NCBI GenBank assembly: GCA_905147135.1
Contig: LR990058.1
Coordinates: 12,065,349-12,129,348 of the forward strand
Source of the DNA: Blastobasis lacticolella
Taxonomy: Eukaryota > Arthropoda > Insecta > Lepidoptera > Blastobasidae
Direction: 5' to 3'
DNA length: 64,000 nt
Positions within the stretch are counted from its first letter, which is position 1; each line of letters opens with the position of its first letter. The notes beneath the pieces are model-generated. The model worked only from the letters and a program-made list of their open reading frames with translations. It ran no database searches and was not told where the DNA came from. The translations under genes and the position numbers were made by a program. Of this stretch, positions 11,678-23,600 are shown in pieces.

Positions 11678-14600
11678 TTAGATGTAAGGTATCCATTCGT
11701 CTTTAATCTCTCCAGGCACCGTCTCCTCAAACTCGTAATCTTCATCATACTCCTCCGCATCCTGAGACCCCTGCTCAACGGAATATGGGGGCGGGTTAGG
11801 AGACTGCTCAGAAGATACCTCGGGAGTCGGAGATGAGGTGGCGTCATTTTCTTTCAATGGCGTCCAATGATAAAACTTGACTTCTGTAGAAAATAAATAA
11901 ATAAATAAATAAACGTTTATTTTCTCCCATTAATTTACAGATCACAATTTACATTTCATTTAAACACTTATGGGAGACTGATGCCTAAGCTAGGCAAGAA
12001 GCCTGTATTTCAGGTCACCAGGCCCCCCCTCGCACTACTGTACATAATATAATGCTTGCAATGTCTCGTATACTAGGGAATAATATATAATAAATATATG
12101 CAAACCAATATAAACATTCAGAGTATCTACCTAAATGTTTACTTATACATACATAAATGATATATAATATACAGGGTGTTTCATAATACATGTATAAAGC
12201 CGTGAACTGGATGGAGTGCTAAACGTATTAAAACGGTAGGTACAATTCTTTTTTTCGTGCGTGGAATAGTTACCGAGAAAATGACTATCGAACTTTTTCT
12301 TTTTCAATGTCGATAATCACATTTTTAAAACGAAAGACCGCATCTCTAGAAATCAGTTGTAATAGATCACTCAAGTTCATAATCAGGTCAATCAACTGAA
12401 TAATACAATTTTACCAGTTCAGATGGGATATAGGTTTTGTCCCTTTAAGTCTTTTCTACCTACCGTTTCATATGAGTTTTAAAATTCAATCTAAAGATCA
12501 CTATGATCAATAACTCAAGTGGCTGGTTAATAAAATTATTATTACAAGCAGCTTGTGAGCAGTCCGGCACAAAAACAAGACATTTCGATGTTTGTTTCTA
12601 CTTGAATTTATTTGTTTTTTTTTTTGCCTTGAACACAATGTTGCACCTAGGTACATAGTCTTCAAACTAATTGCGAAAACACAATAAACATTAATAGGCA
12701 AAAAAGTTACAGCTTGATTTCGCGTCTGCGCCATATCTTCTATTGTACTAGGCAGTCATGACTGAAGCAGGTGGACTATGCACGGGATACTGATATCACA
12801 GGGTGTCCATAAAGTACATTCACTAGATTTTAATATTTTTGGAAAGTGCAGCAAAACTACACGATATGGTTGTTATACTTTATTGTCTATTTTTTCACTC
12901 AGTCTACATCCTGTTGGCACAAGTTTATGCATTTCTCGTTGAACTTTTCCGCCAGCTCCGAAATAAGGAAAGACGTCATTTCAGTACATATCTAATAGTA
13001 ATGATTAAATTCTACTCATGTATGAATCCAAGAAGGTGAATATTTAATTTGAAAAGCTGAAAAAATACCTAGCAACACTATTTACGTACTAGGTACGGTC
13101 AGGAGACCCGGTTTTACCATTTCGTCAATTTACTAGTAACAGACGCTACGATTTGCCTTGAGCCGACCAATCATCAGTTGCAGTCGATACTAATCCTTAC
13201 AAAGTACAAAATAAAGCAGGTTTTGGGTTAATACGGATGCGCGGGAATGCCGTCCTTGGTCGGACGTCCGACCACGTATTCCGCACTCAAATGCGACTAT
13301 TTTATCCTGCGTAAGGATTAGTATCAACTGCAACTAACGGTTGGTTGGCTCCAGAAAAAGGGGAACGTCTGTTACTAGTTTTTAGTGTCAACAACGCTTA
13401 AGAAACAAATATGTACCTAGTGGCCTAGTGGCAGTACAATTACTTGTTTTATGCTACGCAGTGATAGTCCACCTGAAGGCAAGCGGTAACCGTCGCCCAT
13501 TATATCTACGATTTAAGCATTAAGGTTGCAGGCAACAAAAATGCAGAACAGCAGATGCGTTGTCACTGTGAGGACTAAGATGAAATGCGTCATGCCTGTA
13601 TTTGCACTGGCTTATTTTATGGACACCCCACGTACTAGGCGCAATATTAAGGAGGTCTAAATTACCCGTTTTGTATTTTTTGGTTTGAGGGTTCTGTACA
13701 AAAAAATATTGTAATCAATTATGATTTTAATTCAAAAGGTTCACTCATAGTTTTTACGAAAGTGCACCACCACCTAACTAATAGCAAAGTAGTCTTATTC
13801 AAATTACTGTAGCATAATGTAGCAAACTCTAATTAATGTAACATCTTTGTCTTTTTACGAGTTTGCTTTCTCATGTCATGTCTGTCAGTCATGTTTCAGT
13901 GTCGCGTAGGTAATCGTACCTATCGTTTTCACGAACATTTCTTATCAACTAAAATTAACTAAATGATTCTTAGTTGATGGGGCTATACCTGTAAATATCC
14001 CATGCCTCACCCAATTGGAGAACCTAGGTCACCTAGGTGGAGCACGGACCCAAACACAATTTTAGAAATTACTGTCTAGGTTACTGTCATTGTACCAAAC
14101 TAGCCGATAAAATAGTGATAAGCAAATGTAGGCCATCACCGTCATCATAAGGATTATTATTAAGCCCACAGTTGGACTCACGTTATCAAATAAATAAAAA
14201 ATTAACATTATGGTGCAACTACCAGGAGAACATAAAAGGCGAAATAAGTAAGACCCCTAAAACACGGATCCCTAAGTAGGAATCCTTTTGCACGTGCCAT
14301 CAAGGTCAAGGCCGGCGCCGGAGCTGTGGCGGCGCCTTTGACATCAAAATAGAAACTGAAAACTAAAAAATCTAAAAATAGAATACTTTGGCGGGCCGTT
14401 CTTTATTTTGTTGTTTGACCCACGGTTCTCATTCAGTTTTTAGTTTTTCGCGTGACCGAAATGATTGTTGCGTTGTAGTTGTAGGATACCTAAGTACCTA
14501 TTGTGAAGATAACTGTGATAAGAGTGTTAACGATGTGAACGAATGATTTATAGCTTCAGGTACCAGTATTAACGTAGTCTTGTCTGTGTTCAGCGTTCAA

Positions 14601-17600
14601 CGTTTAAGTATTGTGATAATCATTATTCTGTGCATGAATGCAAGCTAGCAGTAGGCCAAACACCATGGTACCTACCTACTTACGTATTGCATAGCAACCA
14701 GAGCCTGCGTAGTGTTGTGTATCTGTGTGTATGGAGTGTACCTACCTAGCTACGCTACGATACGAGTGAAAGCTTACTTGATAGTTAATACCTATCAGTC
14801 ATCCGAGCCACAAGAAAGCAAGAAAGTATGGCACCTGACGTTGTTTGTTTTCATGAAATAACTTTAAAAAGGTACGTACCTACATGCTTTAATGGTATAG
14901 GTTCTAGCTAGACTTTAAGATATGCTACCTAGCTAGAACCTAATCGTAACGTTAGGAGGTTCTTTTCCGACGGGAAATACGTAGAAAAGACAACGCTTTT
15001 ATCTGTTCATGAAAACATGTAGGTATTTAGTAAAACCTGTCTGTAATCTGTTTCAACAAAACTAGTCTCATAAGTGGTTCCCTACGCTACGTAGGTCCCT
15101 AGATGAGTGAACCATTTTAGTAGGACATAGTACCTACTTATCTGTGTAGAACGATTTATCAATTGAACGAATTCTGTTTTAGTTATGTAGCTATCTTAAG
15201 TATGTTTTTCAAGAACGTTGGTGGCTGGGCGGTTGAGTATCCGACTCGTAAGCGAGAGAGGTGTCGGGTGGTGCCGGGTTCGAATCCCGCTGTGGCAATG
15301 TACCAATGACTATTTTCTGAGTTATGTACACTAGTTGAAATTAACCGATGCTCTTATGGTGAGGGAAACATCATGATGAAATCTGCAAATTCTGGCAACT
15401 GAAATTGTAACCATGATCCAATCTAGTCAGGTTCCCCTGGTAGCAGGGTCATGGAGGTCAGATGGTAGTCGCTCCACTGTAACAAATTATTTTCTCTCCA
15501 CAAAATTATTTTCCGTGCCTGTGGTCCGCTTTGACTATGGTCCATGATCTAGGATTTGGCAGATTAGGTAATTAATAGCAGTGGAGCGACTGCCATCTGA
15601 CATTCCTGGCTCCTAACCCTGCTACCAAGGGAACCTGACCAGATTTAATCATGGTTACTTACACATTCAGTCGTCTGAACTGAATGTGTAACCTCGCCTT
15701 CGCTCCGTAACATCCCTAGTGTGTACTAGGGATGTTACGGAGCTTCGACTCCGACTCCGATAAGTCGGAGCTTCCGATTGATCTTACACCTCCGGTTCCG
15801 ACTTCGGTTCCGATACTTTTAAATCGGAGGTTTTAATCGGAGGTCGAACCATAGCAGATAGCGGCGGCGGCGACGCACGGCGGCTGCGGTCAACGTGTAC
15901 GAACTGTATGAACAGGTTAATGCATGTCGTTGGAAAAACACGCGTTCTGTCATCGGTTAATATTTCACTTGTTGTTACGCAATACGGTTGGTTTGTTTTG
16001 TTTTGTGCGGTGTGTCAATTAAAGTTATCTGTTTTGATTTGGAACTAGTGGAAAGTGAATGGAAATACAAAATTCCAATCCCTTAAACCGATTGTCCTCC
16101 AATATTTATCGTGTCCACCAGGTTCAGTAGCAGGCGTACAACTTTTTAGTGGTACTCGCCTATAGATCCGTACGAAATAGATTGGACGGAGACAAAGCTG
16201 CAAAGCTGTTGTTTATTAAATATAATTTGCTACTTCTGGAGTCAATTAATTTGATTTAATTTGCTAACTGTAATAATAATGTGTTGATTTTTATTTGTGA
16301 CACCTATATGATATAGGTTTATTACTTTTTAATTGAAATTAAAGAGGCTAATTGATTAATGTTTTCACTATTTTATTTTATTGCCTGCCCTTAACACATC
16401 TTTCTTCACCGTACTATCTCCAACTCCGCCTCCGACTCCGATTCCGCTTCCGATTCCGGTTCCGACTCCGGTTCCGAGTCCGGTTCCGACTCCGAAAAAC
16501 CAAATTTAGAAACTCCGACTCCGACTTCGGTTCCGATTAAACCACCTCCGTAACATCCCTAGTGTGTACACACTCAACGTACGCCAACGAAGGGCTGTCG
16601 GCCGAATTATTTGGACTTCTAAGGTCTAATACTTGCATTTCGTGATCAAGCAAACGATCTTCGGGAGTTTTGGGAACCGATTCGGGCTCGTATTTGCACG
16701 TTTGTTTGTTGGCCTTCGGTATCCGCCCAAACTGCGATTGGATTATTCTATCCGTTTGATGTTACCGCCACGCTGCACTGCGGATTGCCGGCCGGCACAC
16801 GCCAACGGGACAATCGTTGGCCGAAACGGGTGCGCGTCACACATCGCCCGCCCGGTGTGTACGCAGCATTAGGCTCCTGGTAGTAGGCTTGAGGAGGTTG
16901 CTTTGTTTCGATAGGGGTCGCACGAGGTTGTTAACCTGTTTTTTATATGATCATCAACTTGAAATAGAGCTGCGCTTCAACGTAGTCGATATGGTTATTT
17001 ATCTTTAAAAATTAATATTTTATATTAAAATTAAAATTCAATGTCCGGATAAAATGAAGTCGCCAGTGCACTCTTTGAAAGCTCTACTTTAACACCCTTT
17101 CGGCTTTATACATGTATTATGAAACACCCTGTATATACGTATTTTTGTGTTAGTATTGTTAGTAATATTTTTATTTAGCTAATAGTTGTAAGTATCAGTA
17201 AGAGAAAGTTCTGTTTTGGTGTTACTAGTGGGATATGTGGCAAGGTAGGAACTTAAAATATGTTAAATTTTTTTAATGATCTAACTAACTGGTATAAGGA
17301 TAGACTCTGTTCTATCATAGCTGAGGTCACTGGTGACTCTCTTTTTGCAAAGGAAATAGTTAAGCGCATAGATGTTGAGTACTTTATTTACATTATTGTA
17401 TATAAAGCCTCCCAGGAAACAGAAAAATCTTTGGCCAAAACTTGTTACAATGGGGGGATCAGGATGTGGCACCGTATACGGTCTTCTACGGGCTTTTGTG
17501 GTTGAGGATGGGGGGATGTATGTGACCGTGCGGTGTTGCGAAAGTGTTGTGTGGAGAATAAATAATTGGCGCACTGTCAGTACTGATGACCTTTGATAGA

Positions 17601-20600
17601 GTTCAGAGGTTGAGAATCTAAATGGGAGAAAACACATTACTTTAAGTAATGACCGTTGGGCTCTCTCCAAAGTCAAAAGTTTGGTTTTAGGAGCACCTCC
17701 CCATGAAGTAATGCAGTAGATTAAGAGGGACTGACAGAGCGCAAAATAAATGAGAACTTTATCTAAAAAATGCGAGCCAACCGTTGTTTCTCTCAGTCGA
17801 TCCCGTCTCTTCAAATGCCTAAATCCATTTTCTAATGACCTTAGCACTGGATGATACATTAATGCCTTTCTTTCACACGCGCGATTTAACCGACGAGCGG
17901 TTATTTCCTGATTTATCGTTTTGATAATAAGCTCATAACGCTAATCATGCATGTTGTGCTCGCCTGTATGACTCCATAGCAACTGAATTTCTAAGAACAA
18001 ATTCTATATAAAGTAACATATTTTTCTTTACTATAATTACCCAACAAAAAACACTTATTGAAGTGCAAGTTTATCCTAACGAAACATTTCACCGATAATA
18101 ACTCCACACAATATAATAATGCGAATAATAAATATAAATGGAAATAAAATAATAATTTTAATGTCGTAATTGCGGGCCGCGGGGCGGCGGCCAGAGCGCA
18201 AAATGCACTCATTTCAGCACAACGATTTGAGTGCAAGCACTCTTTTTGGACACCTTGTAGGTACTTACCCATGTCTCCATCGAATTCATCATAGAATTTT
18301 GAGTTACTGCTAATTATTTTTGCTGGTTTTGTATTGTCCAATAAGTCCTGAAATTATAATAAGTACACGTATAGGTAGGTAGGTAGGAGCGTTGGTGGCC
18401 GAGTGGTTACGGTATCCGACTTGTAAGCGAGAGGTACCGGGTTCGAATCCCACTACGGCCATGTACCAATGACTTTTTCTAAGTTATGTACATTAGTTGA
18501 ATACTAAACGATGCTCTTACTGCGAGAAAAACGTCGTGATGACACCTGCATATTCAGGCTGAATACTGAATGTGTAACCATGATCCAACCTGGTCAGGTT
18601 CCCCTAGTAGCAAGGTCACGGAGGTCAGATGGCAGTCGCTCCACTGTAATTACCTGATCTAGGGAGCTTATTCCACCTTTCTCGTTCGTGGTAAAAAGGC
18701 TCATGATGCCCGTAAGTTAATTGAATGCCAGCTACCTAGATGGTGTGGATGAAAGCTATCCTATCGTTGGAGGGTGTGGTGGCGGAAAAGTGACGGTTGC
18801 ACCAAGTTAAACGTTCTTTGGAACATTCCCCGTTGAGAACACCCAGAGAGCCAACTTCTCTCCGGAGACCTAAGGGATCTAGACCATCTGTAAGAAGGAT
18901 CATCGACAAAATTCGTATCGTCGATAATGAAGCTCTTCGTTGAATGAAATCAAGTGGAAGGAGTTTGTATTGGGGTGAACCAGCCCATAGATGGGAGCAG
19001 TATTCCATATACTGAGGACGAACCTGTGCCTTGTAGCACTGTTTGGCTTTATTCAGTACCCCAAGTTTATTTGTAAGCCAGTTTGGCTTTACCTTCCAAG
19101 TGATCCCTAAATTGGACTTCGCACCGCAGTCTGTGTAAAACGCACATCAGGCATAGTCTGTTTACACTGCGGGATATAAGGCGGTGCGTTTCCCCCGTCG
19201 TCAAGTAATAGCCAGGGCTATGCTCAAATAGAAAGAAAGAAAAGACATTTATTACACATAGCACACCACAACATAAATATATACTCGATGTTCGCGATAC
19301 GCAGCTCGTCAAAGCCGTCGAAGGAAATTTCTGTCGCTCCTCTTTACGCTTCTCCTTGCGCAAACTTGGCAACTCGCTGGCGTACTCAGCAAACAGGAAG
19401 GCTGGTCTCTATTTGCCAGTTTGCCACGAACTCGACCCTTACTTGGATGTCGAGACAGCACTGTAACGCTTCTTTATCGTACGCGTATCAGTATTCGGGT
19501 CCTTCGCATCTCGTGCTGCCACCTACGCTCGGTAAGCTGCCTGTTTTAGGCAAGAAGCTTCGGCACAGGACTTATCGAACCATGGCTGGTTTCGTCCACC
19601 GACACGTACGGCTCTGTTGGGGATGAAGCATTTCATTCCCAACAGTTTCGTATCCGCGACAGCAACAGCTCATTGCGAAGGATCGTCTGACGTGAAGCAT
19701 AACTGTATACACGGGTACGACGCATAGAATTCCTGCAATCCATCCCAATTTGATGACTTGTAGTGCCACACTCGATGCGACCCCGAGGAACCCAAAATCC
19801 GAATACCCCACACTTCCGACCCAGTTTTGGAACTCTCTTACCTTTACTTCATACTGCCCATGAGGGAACATCGTGGCGTCCACCGGCAGCTCTATTCGTC
19901 GTGGTTGAAGCTCTGACCATTGGCGATAAAACACGAGCAAAGCTGTGACGCCAAATGATAGTTCACGTCTCCAAATATCCTGTGAAAGTGACGATCGCCA
20001 ACATCAGTAGGAAAATGCTCCCTGGACTTTATAGCACTGGAGGTTGTCCTACGTCATCGACTACAAGAAATATGACACTTTGTAGCGATAGATAGTTTAG
20101 TAGACCCACAAAATATTGCGCTGCTTTTGCACAACCTGGCACGCTCGGTAAAGTCGAAGAGATAAGTTGTTATTTTTCCGACCCAAAGTTTCGCCTTTTC
20201 GTAGCTATCTATTGTACTTACTTAGAGTAAAAAATGTTTAGCAATATTATTAGACTCAGCAAAAGCCTTTGTTTATTAGACTTATATTATTATACTTTTA
20301 TTTTTGTTTATTAGACTTATATTATTAGACTCAGCAAAAGCCAAGAGGTTTCCCATCCGCTCCTCTTGTTGAAAGGTTAGGTATCCGAAGAACACTCCGA
20401 GACTATTTGAATGATAGGTTGCAAAGTGTCACAGTATATAAGTGATTATTCGATACAAGTAAGTACTCAATATTTTTATTTCGATACCGACTTTTTTTGG
20501 TTTCGAATAATTTCTTTCGATTCGAATGAAAATGACTTGTATTGAATCGATTCAACGCGTCCTACCTATTCGATTTCAGTTCAGTCGGTTCTTTGTTATA

Positions 20601-23600
20601 AACTGGCCACACCGCGCTGCGTATCATCTCAAAGGAGGAGTCCTACCCCTACCCTTCCCTTTCCATACACCTACCCCTACCCCTCCTCTCCTCTACCCTA
20701 TACCTGCCCTACACCCACATTACACATACTTACCATACACCTAATAATAAATTTATGCAAAGTCGAGCCACCCGGACAGCAATAACTCGGATAACCTTCC
20801 TTTTGAAAAAAATAAAAAATCCTTTAGATTTCGTATTCGAATGCTACCGGATTCGTGTTACAGCTTAGGAATAGGTCTATGGGTCATTTTGTCGTATAAA
20901 AAATTAATTTCATTTAGTAACTAAAGATACAGAACCCTAAATCCTTTAGAGATCTATCTGACTGAGTCAAAAAATGAAATAAATAAAGAATCCCCCACTT
21001 TTACACAAATTTTCCCGTAAGGAAACCAGCCATTTTACTGTAATTATATACGAAGTGTACACCAAAGTAAGTAAAACATAAAATATAAAAAAACTATCAG
21101 GAATCATCATTACATCTGATTATGTTTTCGTGTAAATAATTTTTACAAGGTGTCATTACACATGACGACATCTTAAAATAATTTTCGAAGAAATATCGGT
21201 TTGGTTACGCGATGGTTGCGTAATGGCTGCGGGGTGTCAGACCTGGGCCTCGCCATCCGCTAATTTGTCATCATCATCATCATCATCTCGGCGTTGAATC
21301 CAAGTTGCGCCCCCGCGCTACACGCGGCCTACAATATAGGCCTCAGGTACTGACTTGGACCGCAACGCCCACCAGATCATCTCACGAGGGACACAGTCAA
21401 AGGCCTTCTGCATGTACAGAAACAGGAAATACAGGGGCGTGTTCCTTGATCTGTATCCCTGCATGAGAGTTCTTAGGGCAAATACGGGGTCCATGGTCCC
21501 ACAACCCGGCCAAAGCCCATACTGACAATCCGAGATTGTACACTCCCGTCGGATTTGAGAGTCCACAATGCGTTCGAAGAGCTTCATGGTGTGAGACATC
21601 ACCTTTATACCGCGGTAGTTGGTGCACTCCCGCACTGAACCCTTACCTTTAAAGACTGGGGTAATTATACTCAGCCTCCATTGGTTTGGTATCTTCCCGG
21701 TGAGGAGAATGCGGTTATAAAGATCGGTAAGGATGCTCACACCACGAGAGCCTATCGATTTCCACGCCTCAATAGGGACTCCATCGGGTCCGACGGCTTT
21801 CCGATTCTTCATGCGGCGAAGAGCCGCCTCGACTTCTTCAGGCGTTATCGATGGCACGAGTCCTTGATTCGGAGGGAGGTCCGGTGGATGCACCTCTTTA
21901 TGCTGCTTATTCAGTAGCTCGTGGAAATACGAGCGCCATCTCTCCTTTCCCGCGCGGTCGTCGCATAACAGGTTAGCTTGATTGTCATTTACACAGCGAC
22001 AAATGGAAATATCCTCTGCCGCTTTGACCCTCGATCGTGCCAACTTGTAGATGAGTTTCTGACCCTCAGACGATTCAAATTTTTCGTACAAAGGACGTAA
22101 GTGGTCTTGTCTGGCTCTGGCTACCGCTCGTTTGGTGGCACGTTTGGCATCCCTGTATGCAGCGAGGTCTTCAGGAGATCTGGACGCTTGCCACTTTTTA
22201 AAGAGGGCTTTCTTTACCCTAATCTCCCTCTGGACTGTGTCGTTCCACCACCAGGTCTCCTTGTCAAGCCTGCGTCCGCCCCTTGACACCCCCAGCACCG
22301 TCCTTGCCGCTCGTACGATAGCTGCCTGAGTTCTGTCCCAGAGTTGTTGGATAGATTAGATCGTTGACAGCAGCGGCGAACTCAAGGGACTTGGTTCCTT
22401 CAAGCAGCCACCACCGGGTTTCACGACGGCACTGCTCCCGGTATGTCATGTACCACAAACGAGATTGTCATACCCTAACATATCTATATAGTACCACTCA
22501 TTCTGTAATTCGTTCAGTTCTGTGGGTACACTGTAACGATATAAGCAATGACAATTGTTTGCATACATTCCGAAGCATGGCCCATTAAGTACTAAGCACA
22601 GACACCATTTTTCTTTGATTTCTGTGGTATTATGTAGCTGTAAATACGTAGGTACCTGATACATGAATAATACTTAAGTACTAACCCATGATTCATTATG
22701 AAAGATTCGCTTTGGTTGTTGACCCAAAGCGTCTTGGTTATGATCAATGAAGACAGCGTCTGTTAACATGAAAGATCTACTATGTCTGGAGATGGTTTCA
22801 AGGTCTGCAGTTATCATGAGTGGTACCGCTAGGAATGACCACATTAACATTTGAATTGTGCCCTTAAAAATGTCTATGTAATAGCCGCCAAAGAGCTGAA
22901 ATGCAAGAGTAACAATTTGTTAGAATATCCGAAAACTCTACACTTGAATAGGTAGACACAGTCCACACCACGGTTGTTTCTCTTCCCATAATTTAATTTT
23001 CATATTATCCAATTCTCAAAATAGTCAAAATTATAGACATGGCAAAACATCAGAAAATAAAAAACTTAAAATTGACATTAAAAATTATCACAAATAGTTC
23101 ACACAAGTAGGACTTATAAAATTACGATATGGTGACGTTGAGAAATAGTTGCATATTTTTCACAGATAAAAAGAAAACTGCAACTATTTGGCTGTTCGAC
23201 TTTAAATTCTGTGTTCTAAAACGACATATTTTTACTTAAATAGGTTTATGGGACGTCAAAAAACATAATGAATATAAATGAAGACCGAAAGAGAGATGGC
23301 TCGCGGGCCGTAGTTTGTCCATCCCTGATCAAGTGCCTCGAGCTATCATTCCGAAACACTCCTTTTGCCTCTTACGCGCGAGAGCCAACGGCTTAGGAAG
23401 GAACGGAAGGAAGGAAGTGAAGTGGAGTAGGAAAGCGGACCCTGGCAGAGGCCGGGATAAGCGCTAGGACGATGATGATGACTCCTTTTGCCTCTTCCAA
23501 ATTCATACATTTACCGATTGAGGGTGGATAGGTACATGGCTAATATTTTACCGGGCCTGCATCGTTGAAATGTCCGGGACCCGCAACATGCCTTAAGCGC

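Larger units (their letters stand above)
12172..17131. mobile_element. Composite DNA element bounded by 31-bp terminal inverted repeats
   Basis: Bases 12172-12202 and 17101-17131 are inverted copies starting CAGGGTGTTTCATAATACAT, flanked by TATA on both sides as a possible target duplication. No transposase was recognised. The interior holds a MITE (12799-13630), SINE pieces (15214-15690) and an hAT-like MITE (15727-16561), so it has served as a landing site. Confidence 0.6.
11892..17859 (-). mobile_element. LINE, 5'-truncated, interrupted by a 5-kb TIR element
   Basis: The 3' end is at 11892 with an ATTT-type tail (AAATAAATAAATAAATAAAC on plus). The ORF2 C-terminus is at 17859-17281 (VLIYFALCQSLLIYC, TSWGGAPKTKLL, LERAQRSLLK), typical of RT-downstream sequence in jockey/CR1-type LINEs. 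The two parts are separated by the element at 12172-17131. All but the right-most stretch (about 17753-17859) is missing from copy 2. It sits in intron 8 of gene B. Confidence 0.65.

Noticed and set aside
15214..15300. tRNA-like sequences with good B boxes (also 18387, 23832, 30675, 62588, 411).
   Set aside because: Each is followed by a shared non-tRNA body and they differ in the anticodon or have damaged arms, so they are SINE heads rather than tRNA genes.
17281..17859. 192-codon minus frame as a host gene.
   Set aside because: It contains YFALCQSLLIYC-SWGG and LERAQRSLLK blocks of LINE ORF2, so it is transposon sequence.
22446..22637. A 63-codon minus frame after an AG (TTTACAG) that could serve as an alternative exon 7 of gene B, also present at 61318-61509.
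   Set aside because: It would need a 48-base intron after exon 6, its residues do not align with A exon 7, and exon 19979-19842 fits phase and homology better. It could still be a rare alternative 3' end, which RNA data would show.
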